Positions 38,716 through 50,237 of a stretch of 64,000 nucleotides of DNA are shown here, in pieces. A program made the translations under genes and the position numbers. The first letter of the stretch is position 1, and each line of letters opens with the position of its first letter. The stretch spans positions 21,627 to 85,626 of the forward strand of contig NZ_SMNT01000006.1 of the NCBI RefSeq assembly GCF_004348265.1, in the 5' to 3' direction. This DNA is from Methylobacterium segetis. GTDB taxonomy: Bacteria; Pseudomonadota; Alphaproteobacteria; Rhizobiales; Beijerinckiaceae. The notes beneath the pieces are model-generated. The model saw only the letters and a program-made list of their open reading frames with translations, did no database searches and was not told the origin of the DNA.

Positions 38716-38796
38716 TCGACGCTGGCCGGGCGTAGAACCGTTCTCAAACGGGAGGTGCTGCGGCACCTTCACCGAGGCAAGACGGAAGGACGAGGA

Positions 38797-40620
38797 ATGA
38801 CCGAGATGCATCCCGAGGTCGCCGCCGTCACCGACCGCGTGATCGAGCGGTCGCGGGGGACGCGCCGCGCCTATCTCGACCTGATCGAGCGCGAGCGCGA
38901 AGCGGGCGTCCACCGCCCGATGCTCGCCTGCGGCAACCTCGCCCACGGCTTCGCCGCGGCCGGCGAGGACAAGGCCGCGATCCGCTCCGGGCGGGCGATG
39001 AACATCGGCATCGTCACCGCCTACAACGACATGCTCTCCGCGCATCAGCCCTACGGGCGCTATCCGGACCAGATCAAGGTCTTCGCCCGGGAGCGCGGCG
39101 CCACCGCCCAGGTGGCGGGCGGCACGCCGGCCATGTGCGACGGGGTCACGCAAGGTCAGCGCGGCATGGAATTGTCCCTGTTCTCGCGGGACATCATCGC
39201 CCTCTCGACGGCGGTGGGCCTGAGCCACGGCATGTTCGACGGCACGGCCCTGCTCGGCATCTGCGACAAGATCGTGCCGGGTCTCCTCATCGGCGCGCTG
39301 CGCTTCGGCCACCTGCCGACGATCCTGATCCCGGCCGGGCCGATGCCCTCCGGCCTCGCCAACAAGGAGAAGCAGCGCATCCGCCAGCTCTATGCGGAGG
39401 GCAAGGTCGGCCGCGAGGAACTGCTCGAATCGGAGGCCGCCTCCTATCACGGGGCCGGCACCTGCACCTTCTACGGCACGGCCAATTCCAACCAGATGAT
39501 GATGGACGTGATGGGCCTGCACATGCCGGGCGCCTCCTTCATCAACCCGGGCACGAAGCTGCGCCAGGCCGTGACGCGGGCGGCGATCCACCGCCTCACC
39601 GAAATCGGGGCGGACGGCAACGATTATCGCCCCCTCGGGCGCTGCGTCGACGAGAAGGCGATCGTCAACGCGGTGGTGGGGCTCCTCGCGACCGGCGGGT
39701 CCACGAACCACGCGATCCACCTGCCGGCCATCGCGCGCGCCGCCGGCATCGTCCTCGACTGGGAGGATTTCGACCGGCTCTCGGCCGTAGTGCCGCTGAT
39801 CGCCCGGGTCTACCCGAACGGATCGGGCGACGTGAACCATTTCCACGCGGCCGGCGGCATGAGCTTCGTGATCGCGAGCCTCCTCGACGCGGGTCTCCTG
39901 CACGGCGACATCCTCACCGTCGCGGGCGCCTCCCTGCGCGACCACGCCCGCGACCCGAAGCTCGACGGCGAGGATCTCCGCTACGAGGATGCGCCCGCGC
40001 AGAGCTTCGACGACACCATGCTGCGCCGCCCGGCCGAAGCCTTCCAGCCGGATGGCGGGATGCGGCTCGTGAAGGGCAATCTCGGCCGCGCCACGTTCAA
40101 GACGAGCGCCGTCGAGGAACAGCGCCGCACGATCGAGGCGCCGGCCCGTGTCTTCTCCGACCAGGACGAGGTGCTGAAGGCGTTCAAGGCGGGCGAGCTG
40201 GAGCGCGACGTCGTCGTCGTCGTGCGCTTCCAGGGGCCGCAGGCGAACGGCATGCCGGAACTACACAAGCTCACCCCGCCGCTCGGCGTGCTGCAGGATC
40301 GCGGGCACAAGGTCGCGCTCGTCACCGACGGGCGGATGTCGGGCGCCTCCGGCAAGGTCCCGGCCGCGATCCATCTCAGCCCCGAGGCGATCGGCGGCGG
40401 CCCGATCGGGAAGATCCGCGACGGCGACATCGTGCGCCTGAGCGGGCCGGAGGGGCGTCTCGACGTGCTCGTCGAGGAGGCGGAATTTTCCGCCCGCGCG
40501 GCCGCCTCGCCTCCGCCGTCCGCGACCGGCACCGGCCGCGAGCTCTTCGCCTTCATGCGCCACGGCGCGGACGGCGCGGAACAGGGCGGCTCGGCCATGC
40601 TCGCCGCCGCCGGCCTCTGA
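38797..40620 (+). CDS. edd: Phosphogluconate dehydratase
   Basis: First enzyme of the Entner-Doudoroff pathway: dehydrates 6-phosphogluconate to KDPG. 607 residues from ATG 38797, with AGGA just upstream. An IlvD/Edd family fold with a [4Fe-4S] cluster: [55 protein letters not shown], and [16 protein letters not shown]. In the C-terminal half, [20 protein letters not shown] is diagnostic. It is followed by eda 35 bp later and carries paired LacI-type operators upstream, so carbon-source control is likely. Confidence 0.96.
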   Translation: MTEMHPEVAAVTDRVIERSRGTRRAYLDLIEREREAGVHRPMLACGNLAHGFAAAGEDKAAIRSGRAMNIGIVTAYNDMLSAHQPYGRYPDQIKVFARERGATAQVAGGTPAMCDGVTQGQRGMELSLFSRDIIALSTAVGLSHGMFDGTALLGICDKIVPGLLIGALRFGHLPTILIPAGPMPSGLANKEKQRIRQLYAEGKVGREELLESEAASYHGAGTCTFYGTANSNQMMMDVMGLHMPGASFINPGTKLRQAVTRAAIHRLTEIGADGNDYRPLGRCVDEKAIVNAVVGLLATGGSTNHAIHLPAIARAAGIVLDWEDFDRLSAVVPLIARVYPNGSGDVNHFHAAGGMSFVIASLLDAGLLHGDILTVAGASLRDHARDPKLDGEDLRYEDAPAQSFDDTMLRRPAEAFQPDGGMRLVKGNLGRATFKTSAVEEQRRTIEAPARVFSDQDEVLKAFKAGELERDVVVVVRFQGPQANGMPELHKLTPPLGVLQDRGHKVALVTDGRMSGASGKVPAAIHLSPEAIGGGPIGKIRDGDIVRLSGPEGRLDVLVEEAEFSARAAASPPPSATGTGRELFAFMRHGADGAEQGGSAMLAAAGL

Positions 40621-40655
40621 CACGCACCGTTCTCGATCCTGAGAGGAAGCTGCCG

Positions 40656-41273
40656 ATGACCGACATCGACGCCCTGATGCGCTCGGTTCCCGTGATCCCC
40701 GTGCTCGTCGTGGAGGAGGCGCGCCATGCCGAGCCGATCGCCGAGGCGCTGGTCGGCGGCGGCCTGACCGCGCTGGAGGTCACCCTCCGCACGCCCGCCG
40801 CCCTCGACGTGATCCGCGCCATGTCGCGGGTCGAGGGCGCGGTGGTCGGGGCCGGCACGGTGCTGAACGCGCGCGACCTCGACGCGGCGATCGAGGCGGG
40901 CGCGCGGTTCATCGTCAGCCCAGGGCTGACCGCGCCCCTGACGGAAGCGGCCCTCGACCGCGGCATCCCCTATCTTCCCGGCGTCGCGAACGCCGCCGAC
41001 ATCATGCGCGGGCTCGATCACGGCCTCAGCCGGTTCAAGTTCGTCCCGGCCGAGGCCGCGGGCGGGATCAAGGCGCTGAAGGCGCTGGCCGGGCCTTTCG
41101 GTCAGGTGCGCTTCTGCCCGACCGGCGGCATTACCGAGGCGACGGCTCCCGAATGGCTCGCCCTGAAGCCCGTGCTCTGCGTCGGCGGAAGCTGGGTGGT
41201 GCCGGCCGGGGAACCGGACGTCGCCGCGATCCGCCGCGCCGCCGAGGCGGCCTCGCGCCTGCGCGCAGCCTGA
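40656..41273 (+). CDS. eda: KDPG aldolase (2-dehydro-3-deoxyphosphogluconate aldolase)
   Basis: Cleaves KDPG to pyruvate and glyceraldehyde 3-phosphate, completing the Entner-Doudoroff pathway. 205 residues; the catalytic Glu is in [21 protein letters not shown] is the first phosphate loop, the Schiff-base Lys is in [11 protein letters not shown], and FCPTGGITE and CVGGSWVVP close the barrel. GAGAGGA precedes ATG 40656. In operon with edd. Confidence 0.96.
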   Translation: MTDIDALMRSVPVIPVLVVEEARHAEPIAEALVGGGLTALEVTLRTPAALDVIRAMSRVEGAVVGAGTVLNARDLDAAIEAGARFIVSPGLTAPLTEAALDRGIPYLPGVANAADIMRGLDHGLSRFKFVPAEAAGGIKALKALAGPFGQVRFCPTGGITEATAPEWLALKPVLCVGGSWVVPAGEPDVAAIRRAAEAASRLRAA

Positions 41274-41309
41274 CGTCGGCGCGGCTCCGCGACGCGTCGG
41301 GAGCGGGGG

Positions 41310-42035
41310 CTACCGCGGTTCCTGGTGCTGGTGGAGGTAGATCGGGTCGAACCGCGCGACATCGGTGAGCCCGGCCCAATCCGGGATCGTCACCGTGCGG
41401 CCCCGCCACGTCAGCAGGCCGCGCCGCCGCAATTCCTGCAGCGTGCGGTTCACGTGGACGTTCGTCAGCCCGAGCATGTCGGCGACGTCGCTCTGGGTCA
41501 CGGGCAGGGTGAAGCTGCGCGCCTCCGCATCCACCAGCCCGACGGCTCCGAGCCGGCTGTAGAGCTCGCAGATGAGATGTGCGAACCGCTCGAGCGCCGA
41601 CATCCGGCCGATGCCGACGAGCCACTCGCGATGGATCGCGGCGTCGATGACGGTCGTCAGCCAGAGCAGGCGGGTCAGATGCGGCTGGGTCTCGGTGATC
41701 CGCTGAAGCTCGCCGTGCGGCGTGATGGCGACGCGGCAGGGCGAGAGCGCGGCTACCCCGTGATCCATCGTCTTCAACGTGAAGCTGTGAAGGTCGACGA
41801 AGTCACCGGGCACGTCGATCGACGTGATCTGCCGGCGCCCGTCCGCGAGGATCCGGTAGCGCCCGGTCAACCCGTCGAGGATGAGCGTGCTGTGCCCGGG
41901 GCGGCTGCCCTGCTCGACGATGTCGGCGCGCGCCTCGACCGAGCGGGCTTGGCGCGCGATGTCGCGGAGGATGCGGACCTCCGCCTCGTCGAGCGCATCG
42001 AACCCCCTCAATTTGCGGACGAGAAGCTCACTCAT
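41310..42035 (-). CDS. Crp/Fnr family transcriptional regulator
   Basis: 241 residues: an N-terminal cyclic-nucleotide-binding-like beta domain (about 15-130; ADIVEQGSRPGHSTLILDGL, ITSIDVPGDFVDLHSFTLKT) and a C-terminal winged helix (about 165-225; LPVTQSDVADMLGLTNVHVN, RTLQELRRRGLLTWRGRTVT). No Fe-S Cys cluster is visible, so it is not an Fnr-type oxygen sensor; effector unknown. It follows the ABC transporter by 75 bp on the same strand and converges with eda. Confidence 0.9.
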   Translation of the reverse strand: MSELLVRKLRGFDALDEAEVRILRDIARQARSVEARADIVEQGSRPGHSTLILDGLTGRYRILADGRRQITSIDVPGDFVDLHSFTLKTMDHGVAALSPCRVAITPHGELQRITETQPHLTRLLWLTTVIDAAIHREWLVGIGRMSALERFAHLICELYSRLGAVGLVDAEARSFTLPVTQSDVADMLGLTNVHVNRTLQELRRRGLLTWRGRTVTIPDWAGLTDVARFDPIYLHQHQEPR

Positions 42036-42110
42036 GGCGCCAGTGTAGCGCGCCCGCTCTAGCTCGCCACCCTGACGGGGGCCGCTTCGCTCCCGCCGGG
42101 AAGCCGGCCC

Positions 42111-44231
42111 TTACTGCGCCGGAATCGCCTGGCGCAGATCGTGCGGCACGAAGCGGCCGTCATTGGCGGCCTGCATGTCGAGGCGCCGGTCGTGGTGCTC
42201 GTGCAGGGTGGAGCGGTGGCCGATCGAGACGATCGTGGTGCCGGGCAGGCGCTCCCGCAGCATGCGGTAGATGCCGGCCTCGCTCGCCTCGTCGAGGGCC
42301 GCGGTCGATTCGTCGAGGAACAGCCAGTCGGGCTTGGCGAGCACCGCCCGGGCGATCGCGAGGCGCTGCTGCTCGCCCCCCGACAGGCGCTGATCCCAGG
42401 CATCGACCTCGTCGAGGCGGTCGGCCAGTTGGGGGAGCTGCGCCGCCACCAGCGCATCGCGGATCTCGGCATCCGCGAACTGGTCCACGGTGCTCGGGTA
42501 CACGACGGCGCCGCGCAGGGTTCCCAGAGGCAGGTAGGGCCGCTGCGGCAGGAGCAGGGCCGACTGGTCCTTCGGCACGTCGACCCGGCCCTTGCCGAAG
42601 GGCCAGATGCCCGCGATCGCCCGGAACAGCGTCGACTTGCCGGAGCCCGACGGGCCGGTCACCAGGGTGGCCGCGCCCTTGGCGATGGCGAGCTTCTCGG
42701 CGGCGACGATCTCGCGGCCGTCCGGTAGCGCCAGAGCGAGGTCCGAGGCGGTGACGTCCTGCTTCGTCTCGTTGCCCTGGACGAGGCCGTATCCGGAACT
42801 CGACAGGGCCTCGGCCTTCGTCATCGCGCGCTTGAACGAGGCGAGACGGTTGGTGTTCGCCTTGTAGGCCGCGATCGTGACGTAGGAGTTGATGAAGAAG
42901 GACAGCGAGGATTGCACGCTGGAGAAGGCGTCGCCGGTCTGCTGGAACTGGCCGAGGGTGATCTTCTTGAGGAAGTAGGACGGCGCGGCGAGGATATAGG
43001 GGAAGACCACGCTCAGCTGGCTGTAGGAGAGCGTGAAGCTGCCGAGCTTGATCCGCCGGTAGATGATGCCGAGGTAGTTGTCGATGATCTCGCGGAAGAG
43101 GCCCCAGAGGCGCACGCTCTCGGCGCGCTCGCCGCGCAGCAGCGCGATCTGCTCCGAGTAGATGCGCGAGCGGGCAAGGGAGAAGCGGAAATCCGCCTCG
43201 ACCTTCTCCTGGCGGAAATCGAGGCCGATGAGCGGGCGGCCGATCAGGTGGGTCAGCCAGGTGCCGATCACCGCGTAGCCGACGACGAGCCAGACGAGGA
43301 ACCCCGGGACCACCGTGTCCGTGAAGGGCAGCACGAAGTCCCGCGACAGGCCCCAGAGGATCACCATGAAGGAGACGAGCGTCGCGGCCTGCGAGAGCAG
43401 CCGGATCGACAGCGTCGTCGTCTGCGAGATGAACAGGTTCACGTCCGACTGGATGCGCTGATCCGGGTTGTCCGCGTGCTCGCCGGTGAAGGGGATGCGG
43501 TAATGCGTGCCCCCGTCGAGCCAGCGCTCGTAGAGGCTGCGGGTCAGCCAGGTCCGCCAGCGCAGGTGGAGGCTCGCATCGACGAAGGTGTCGAACATGC
43601 CGACGATCACCCAGATCGTGGCGAGCGGCCCGAACACCCAGATGAGCTGGTACCAGAACACCTCCGCATTGTATTCCTGCAGGGCGTTGAACAGGTCTCG
43701 GAACCAGAAGTTGAGGCGCAATTGCAGCGCCACCTGTGCGAACGTGATGAAGATCGACAGGGCGACGAGCCGCTGGCCGACCTTGCCCTCGGTCCCCCCG
43801 AAGAACCGGAACGGGCCGATCTCGCGCGTCGGCTCGTTGCGCGAGGCGAAGTAGGGATCGGCGATGAGCGTGATCGCGCGGATCGGCTCGAGGTAGGAGA
43901 TCCCGAGGACGATGGCGGCGAAGACCACCGCGCCCGTGGCGGCAAAGGCGGGCGGCAGGAGGGCCGCGAGCGTCGGCGGCAGGAGGCCCATGGCGGCGAG
44001 CGTCTTGCCGCCGGCCAGGAACAGGTAGCCGATGCCGTAGACCGAGACGAAGACCTTGAGATAGGCGGAGAGATTGCCGGAGGCGAGCAGGATGCCCGCC
44101 ATCACGAAGCCGGCGAGCGAGACGTAGAGGGGCGGGGAGGGGACGCCCGGCGCCGCCAGCAGCACGAGGGCGAAGATCGCGGTGAGGGCGGCCTGAAGGC
44201 CGAGCCCGCTCCTGATTGCGGCCACGCTCAT
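42111..44231 (-). CDS. SbmA/BacA-YddA type ABC transporter (fused permease-ATPase)
   Basis: 706 residues from ATG 44231. A hydrophobic N-terminal extension of about four transmembrane helices (to about residue 130; GLQAALTAIFALVLLAAPGV, AYLKVFVSVYGIGYLFLAGG) precedes the SbmA_BacA-type six-helix permease (FGGTEGKVGQRLVALSIFIT) and the ATPase domain with Walker A TGPSGSGKSTLFRAIAG, signature RLSGGEQQRLAIARAV and Walker B WLFLDESTAALDE. The family moves peptides, cobalamin or long-chain substrates across the inner membrane; the substrate here is unknown. Upstream Met at 44351 was rejected: no membrane signature and Pro/Arg-rich. Confidence 0.9.
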   Translation of the reverse strand: MSVAAIRSGLGLQAALTAIFALVLLAAPGVPSPPLYVSLAGFVMAGILLASGNLSAYLKVFVSVYGIGYLFLAGGKTLAAMGLLPPTLAALLPPAFAATGAVVFAAIVLGISYLEPIRAITLIADPYFASRNEPTREIGPFRFFGGTEGKVGQRLVALSIFITFAQVALQLRLNFWFRDLFNALQEYNAEVFWYQLIWVFGPLATIWVIVGMFDTFVDASLHLRWRTWLTRSLYERWLDGGTHYRIPFTGEHADNPDQRIQSDVNLFISQTTTLSIRLLSQAATLVSFMVILWGLSRDFVLPFTDTVVPGFLVWLVVGYAVIGTWLTHLIGRPLIGLDFRQEKVEADFRFSLARSRIYSEQIALLRGERAESVRLWGLFREIIDNYLGIIYRRIKLGSFTLSYSQLSVVFPYILAAPSYFLKKITLGQFQQTGDAFSSVQSSLSFFINSYVTIAAYKANTNRLASFKRAMTKAEALSSSGYGLVQGNETKQDVTASDLALALPDGREIVAAEKLAIAKGAATLVTGPSGSGKSTLFRAIAGIWPFGKGRVDVPKDQSALLLPQRPYLPLGTLRGAVVYPSTVDQFADAEIRDALVAAQLPQLADRLDEVDAWDQRLSGGEQQRLAIARAVLAKPDWLFLDESTAALDEASEAGIYRMLRERLPGTTIVSIGHRSTLHEHHDRRLDMQAANDGRFVPHDLRQAIPAQ

Positions 44232-44413
44232 CTCCCATGATCGATGCCGGGCCGGCGCGTTGCGCGCGAGGACGGCCCGAGCCGGCAGTGACGGCGGCTC
44301 GTGGCGAGATAGTGGCGTGGGGCGGCCCCTGTCCCGTGAATTTTTGGTCATGCGCGGCCCCGCGCGCCGCCCCTATCCCGTTGCGGGCCGGCCCCTTCTC
44401 GGGGCGGCTGCCC

Positions 44414-44710
44414 TCACGGCCAGTCCCAGTCCTCGAAGCCCGGCTCGCGGCAGCGGTACCCGACCGGACATTGCGGGTTGTCGCGGGTCGGCAGGAACCG
44501 GAGCTCGGCGATCTCGGTGAACTCGCAGAAGCTGCGGTCCCGCACGAGGCGCTCGGCGCCGCTGCCCGTGTTGAGCACGATCGCGCCCTCGGCCTTCACG
44601 AGGTTGATGACGTCGCCGCAGGTCATCCGGGGCGTCGCGGACCGGATCTGCCCGAACGCCGGCATCGTCGTCGCGATGCCGAGCATCAGGGCGAGGGCAG
44701 GGCGTCTCAT
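44414..44710 (-). CDS. Small secreted protein
   Basis: 98 residues from ATG 44710 with a signal peptide (MRRPALALMLGIATTMPAFG). The mature part has five Cys (one in MTCGDV, SFCEFTEI, PQCPVGYRCREPG), so disulfides are likely in the periplasm. No family recognised. Start chosen over ATG 44755 because the signal sequence begins here. Confidence 0.7.
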   Translation of the reverse strand: MRRPALALMLGIATTMPAFGQIRSATPRMTCGDVINLVKAEGAIVLNTGSGAERLVRDRSFCEFTEIAELRFLPTRDNPQCPVGYRCREPGFEDWDWP

Positions 44711-45084
44711 CGGTGTCGGTCGGGCGCCTTGGGGCAGGATCGGGGCCGGAAGCATGGCAGTTTCCGGCCTCAGCGGGAAGGGGTCGCAGAAGGCCGCCGC
44801 GCGCTCGCCGCAATCTGAGGATTTAGGGGATTTCGAGAACGGCGAGATACCGCTTAAGATCTCGATTCGTCGGTCTAACCGGTGCGTGACGTGTGATATC
44901 TACTTCTGCGTGTCTATGAGTCTCCGGTATCGGAGGTCGCGGTCGTGACCGGACGTGATGAGCGAAGGTCAACCGGCTCGTGTGCCCGCGAGCCGGTCGA
45001 GCGCCGGGGAGAGGGGCGTCGGGAGCGACGATCGGTCGCCGCAGGAGCGGCCCGATCGGCGGGGACGAAGCGGGGGGAGCCGAG
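44711..45084. other. 374-bp intergenic region
   Basis: Separates the small secreted protein from the gene at 45085, which are divergent. Its middle (44860-44940) is AT-richer than the surroundings and promoter-like, but I see no repeat, RNA gene or clear terminator. Confidence 0.4.
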
Positions 45085-45786
45085 ATGGCGGCGGGAACCG
45101 ATCCGGTCCTGACCGGGCCGGGTGGAGGCGTGGTCGGGGTCGCCGCGCACGACATCCGCGGTGGGTCGATGCGCTGGCTCGCGATGCTGCTCGTGCTCGC
45201 GGCCGGCTGGGGCGCCCTGTTCAGCTACAGCGTGCTCTTCCTCGCCGAGGATCTGCCCCTTCGCCAGACCGCGCCGCGCCCCTTGAGCGGCCCGATCCCC
45301 GTGGATTCCGCCACCTTCGCGATGCCGCCCGAGCTCATGCGCCCGTCCGGCCTGCCGCGGCCCGAGGCGCGAGCCCCCGAGGCCGCGCCGATGCCCGCCC
45401 CCCGCCTCGTGCTCGCCGGGACGAATAGCGGAGCGGTGCCGGAGGCGGCGGTCCCGCTCGCCGCCGCACCGGCCTCATCCCCGATCGAGCGTCCAGACTA
45501 CATCGGCATCTGGGGACCGACCGGGGCCGCCTGCGGGGCGCGCTCGCGGCGCCGGGGCTATCTTCCGGCGACCATCACGGCGGACGGGGCCCGGGCCGGC
45601 CGCACGATCTGCAGCTTCTACGACCGCACACGCAGCGGCAATGCCTGGGTCATGGGAGCGGAGTGCAGCGACCGCGGACGCCGCTGGTCCTCGCAGGTCC
45701 GCCTCCACGTGGATGGCGACCGCCTGACCTGGTCGAGCGGGAAGGGCACCTCATCCTACCTGCGCTGCTCGCGACGGGCGGGGTAA
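45085..45786 (+). CDS. Membrane-anchored protein with a C-terminal beta domain
   Basis: 233 residues from ATG 45085 after GGGGGAGC. One hydrophobic segment at about 30-52 (WLAMLLVLAAGWGALFSYSV), a Pro/Ala-rich stalk (about 60-140) and a C-terminal domain (about 135-230) with WGPTGAACGARSRRRGYLPA, CSFYDRTRSGNAWVMGAECS and LHVDGDRLTWSSGKG. The C-terminal domain resembles small beta-sheet domains of periplasmic proteins in this lineage; function unknown. GC-rich, so probably native. Confidence 0.7.
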   Translation: MAAGTDPVLTGPGGGVVGVAAHDIRGGSMRWLAMLLVLAAGWGALFSYSVLFLAEDLPLRQTAPRPLSGPIPVDSATFAMPPELMRPSGLPRPEARAPEAAPMPAPRLVLAGTNSGAVPEAAVPLAAAPASSPIERPDYIGIWGPTGAACGARSRRRGYLPATITADGARAGRTICSFYDRTRSGNAWVMGAECSDRGRRWSSQVRLHVDGDRLTWSSGKGTSSYLRCSRRAG

Positions 45787-45866
45787 CCAGAAACAACTAG
45801 AGAGTATCATTTCCACATTTTCATTCCAGAACAAATAGATGCTAAGGTAATATTTCACAATTATGA

Positions 45867-46568
45867 TCAATTTGATCTTGTTGTTACTAAAATCTCAACT
45901 TCTGGGTCTGGTTCGTGAGAGATTGAGGAATATTTCGAGTCTTGAGGTGTGTTCTGTAAATTAGTACGGCGCATTCCTCCCTGCACTTCAAACTCAATTC
46001 CTGCAGCTTGAAGAGCGGAACGAGCTCTAACCTCGATCGGTTGTAACGCATTTGCGTCGCGCACTCGAAGCGCTATCCCGCTCGGCGGAACATTGCTTGG
46101 ACCAAGTACCATGGGGAGCATCACACCCCAACCAGCCCCTCGGAATGCAGCAGCAAGATCTGCAGAAAGTTGTTTTGCGTCCGGCGCTGCCATATCTTGC
46201 GCAATACTAACGATTGATTTAATTCCTGCAAGATTATTGATAATAATTTGTTTTTGATCGCTGCTAATACGTCGAGGTGATAACGCTTTAATCTGATATT
46301 CTAGCGCATCAATACGTTGTTTCGCTTCTAACGGCGTTGCTCCGCTTAGTTTTTCTTTATAATCTGCAATCTGATCGTCTTTTAGCTTCAGCCGTCCTTC
46401 CAGACTTTCCATGCGACTGGAGTAAGACCAATTAATTACTGTCCAAACCGAAATAGCGGCGACAGAAGTCAAAAAGAACACTGAAATAGCGAAAAGCAAA
46501 GGTGCGCCATGAACAACGCCACCTTCATTTACACTTCGGTCCCAAATATTTTTGAGCAGCTCGAGCAT
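45867..46568 (-). CDS. AT-rich orphan membrane/coiled-coil protein
   Basis: 233 residues; codon use and base composition are much more AT-rich than all neighbours, a sign of recent transfer. One N-terminal transmembrane helix (LLFAISVFFLTSVAAISVWT), then a coiled coil (RMESLEGRLKLKDDQIADYK, LEAKQRIDALEYQIKALSPR) and a C-terminal alpha/beta domain (LSADLAAAFRGAGWGVMLPM, IALRVRDANALQPIEVRARS). The last part could be a receptor-like or toxin-associated domain; I do not recognise it. It sits just after groEL. Confidence 0.75.
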   Translation of the reverse strand: MLELLKNIWDRSVNEGGVVHGAPLLFAISVFFLTSVAAISVWTVINWSYSSRMESLEGRLKLKDDQIADYKEKLSGATPLEAKQRIDALEYQIKALSPRRISSDQKQIIINNLAGIKSIVSIAQDMAAPDAKQLSADLAAAFRGAGWGVMLPMVLGPSNVPPSGIALRVRDANALQPIEVRARSALQAAGIEFEVQGGMRRTNLQNTPQDSKYSSISHEPDPEVEILVTTRSN

Positions 46569-46620
46569 AGTCTGTCTCTACTATGAGATCCACTTCTCAA
46601 GGCGCGTGGCCGCTGACGTG

Positions 46621-46648
46621 AAAAAGGGGCCGCCTCTCGGCAGCCCCT
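46621..46648 (-). terminator. groEL intrinsic terminator
   Basis: On the minus strand GGGGCTGCC-GAGA-GGCGGCCCC is followed by TTTTT, 25-50 bp past the groEL stop. Textbook intrinsic terminator. Confidence 0.85.
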
Positions 46649-46674
46649 CCTTCGGTCGATCCGGGTCGGTGGAC

Positions 46675-48327
<1,653 letters not shown>

Positions 48328-48414
48328 TTAGGTTGGAATGGATGAGAGCCCCGAGGCGCCGCCCGCAGGCGGCCTCGAAGGGCGTCCTTCAGGAAACCGT
48401 GGGTCGGGCCGCCC

Positions 48415-48702
48415 TCAGGCGACGACGCCCATGATGTCGGATTCCTTCATGATCAGGAGGTCCTGACCGTCGATCTTGACCTCGGTGCCGGACCACTTGC
48501 CGAAGAGCACCCGGTCGCCCGCCTTCACGTCGAGCGCGTTGACACGGCCCTGCTCGTCGCGGGAACCCGGACCGACGGCGACGACCTCGCCCTCCTGCGG
48601 CTTCTCCTTGGCGGTATCCGGGATGATGATGCCGCCCTTGGTCTTCTCTTCGCCCTCGATGCGGCGGACGACGACACGGTCGTGCAGCGGACGGAACTTC
48701 AT
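48415..48702 (-). CDS. groES: Co-chaperonin GroES (10 kDa)
   Basis: 95 residues from ATG 48702 ([20 protein letters not shown]). The mobile loop [15 protein letters not shown] and the [20 protein letters not shown] strand are typical. An upstream in-frame ATG at 48777 overlaps the CIRCE element and was rejected. First gene of groES-groEL. Confidence 0.97.
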   Translation of the reverse strand: MKFRPLHDRVVVRRIEGEEKTKGGIIIPDTAKEKPQEGEVVAVGPGSRDEQGRVNALDVKAGDRVLFGKWSGTEVKIDGQDLLIMKESDIMGVVA

Positions 48703-48770
48703 GAGCTGCCCTCTTGCTTCGAATTCGCAGGTGGCGTTCAAGCGGTCGGAGCCGGCTCGAACCCAGGCTG

Positions 48771-48797
48771 TTAGCACTCTCGGGTGTCGAGTGCCAA
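48771..48797 (-). promoter_or_regulatory. CIRCE element (HrcA operator)
   Basis: TTAGCACTC, 9 bp, GAGTGCCAA: the CIRCE consensus with one substitution in the right arm. It lies 69 bp upstream of groES, so HrcA repression of groESL is expected. Confidence 0.92.
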
Positions 48798-48913
48798 AGC
48801 TGGCCGCGAGATAGGCGCGTGCGTTTTTCGAGTCAAGGCAGGCGCAGCCTTATCGGCCGGGGATGACGGCGAAATGTCGAATCCTGTCCACTCTCCACGG
48901 AAATCCTGACCCC

Positions 48914-49918
48914 ATGCTGAGCCTCCACGGACCCGAGGGCGCGGTCGAGCACGCCGCGACGCCGCGGCCCGCCGACCTGCCGCCCCAGGCGATCTGGATC
49001 GATCTCGCGGATCCGAGCGCGGAGGAGGCCGAGCTCGTCGAGGAGACGACGGGCCTGCGCGGTCCCTCGCGCCAGGCGCTCAGCGAAGTCGAGAGTTCGA
49101 GCCGCCTCAGGCGCCTGCGCAACGGCCTCTCGCTCTCGACGCCGATGATCACCTTCGACCAGGCCGATTCGCAGCTGAAACCCCTCGGCTTCGTGCTGAC
49201 GAAGGACCGGCTCGTCACCGTGCGATTCCACGACCTGCGGGCCTTCGCGGAGGTGAAGTCCCGCCTCTCCAACGGCGACGGCCCGTCGGCCACGAGCATC
49301 GAGATCTTCCTGCTGCTGATGGAGGAGCTCGTCGACAGCCTCGCCGACGCCCTCGAGGAGATGGCCGCCGACCTCGACGCCCTCTCCACGCGGGTGTTCG
49401 ACTTCGACACGAGCGCGCGGCCGGGTGCCCGCCCGGACGACCGCAAGGCCCCGCGGCGGCGGGACATCGCGTTGCGGCGGATCCTGCGCAGCGTCGGGCG
49501 GCGCGGCAAGGCGCTCGGCAAGCTGCGCGCGAGCCTGCTCGGGCTTCAGCGGATCGTCCCCTTCGTGGCGGCCGAGTGCGGCAGCCTCATCGAGGGCGAT
49601 GCGGATGCGCGCTTCGAGACGATCCAGCGCGACATCGCCTCGCTCGACGAGTTCGAGACGCGGCTCACCGGCAACGTTCAGTTCCTGCTCGACGCGACCC
49701 TCGGGCTCATCAACATGGAGCAGAACAACACCTTCCGGATCCTGACGGTGGTCTCGGTGGTGGGCGTGCCGCCGACCCTGATCGCGTCGATGTACGGCAT
49801 GAACTTCAAGCACATGCCGGAGCTCGACTGGATCTACGGCTACCCCTACGGCCTCGCCCTCATCGCGACGAGCGCGCTCGTCCCGATGGTCTATTTCAAG
49901 GTGAAGGGCTGGTTCTGA
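48914..49918 (+). CDS. corA: CorA-family magnesium/cobalt transporter
   Basis: 334 residues from ATG 48914 (MLSLHGPEG); ATG 48863 adds 17 residues. A soluble N-terminal domain (AIWIDLADPSAEEAELVEET) with long stalk helices (IEIFLLLMEELVDSLADALE, FETIQRDIASLDEFETRLTG) leads to two C-terminal transmembrane helices. The first ends in the selectivity motif YGMNFKHMPELDW. Family members form pentameric Mg2+ (or Co2+) channels in the inner membrane. Divergent from groES. Confidence 0.9.
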   Translation: MLSLHGPEGAVEHAATPRPADLPPQAIWIDLADPSAEEAELVEETTGLRGPSRQALSEVESSSRLRRLRNGLSLSTPMITFDQADSQLKPLGFVLTKDRLVTVRFHDLRAFAEVKSRLSNGDGPSATSIEIFLLLMEELVDSLADALEEMAADLDALSTRVFDFDTSARPGARPDDRKAPRRRDIALRRILRSVGRRGKALGKLRASLLGLQRIVPFVAAECGSLIEGDADARFETIQRDIASLDEFETRLTGNVQFLLDATLGLINMEQNNTFRILTVVSVVGVPPTLIASMYGMNFKHMPELDWIYGYPYGLALIATSALVPMVYFKVKGWF

Positions 49919-50237
49919 GCGGCGGACGCGCCGCCTGATCGCACTGCTCGATCGAACCGAAACGCAGCCGACCGGTGGGAACCTGCAGCCGGACAATCAT
50001 CCCAGCGGTCTTGCAAACCGTATCGAGGGATTGCCTGATTGCCGCATGCAGCGCATCGCCCGCGTGGATGGCCGCGATGCGCGACAACCTTCCGAGCCCA
50101 GCGAAAGCCGAGTTGCTCGCCGTCGGCAGCGAGGCGCTACGTCGACGCGGTTTGATGCAGGGGAGCGATCACATCGCTGATCTGCTTGGCTGGCAGGCGC
50201 AAGCAAGCTCCGGTTTGCACGTGATTTACCGAACGTC
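49919..50237. other. 319-bp region without a confident gene
   Basis: An 88-codon plus-strand frame (49975-50241) overlaps the end of the next gene and has weak coding character; minus-strand frames are no better. No RNA gene or repeat seen. Confidence 0.4.
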
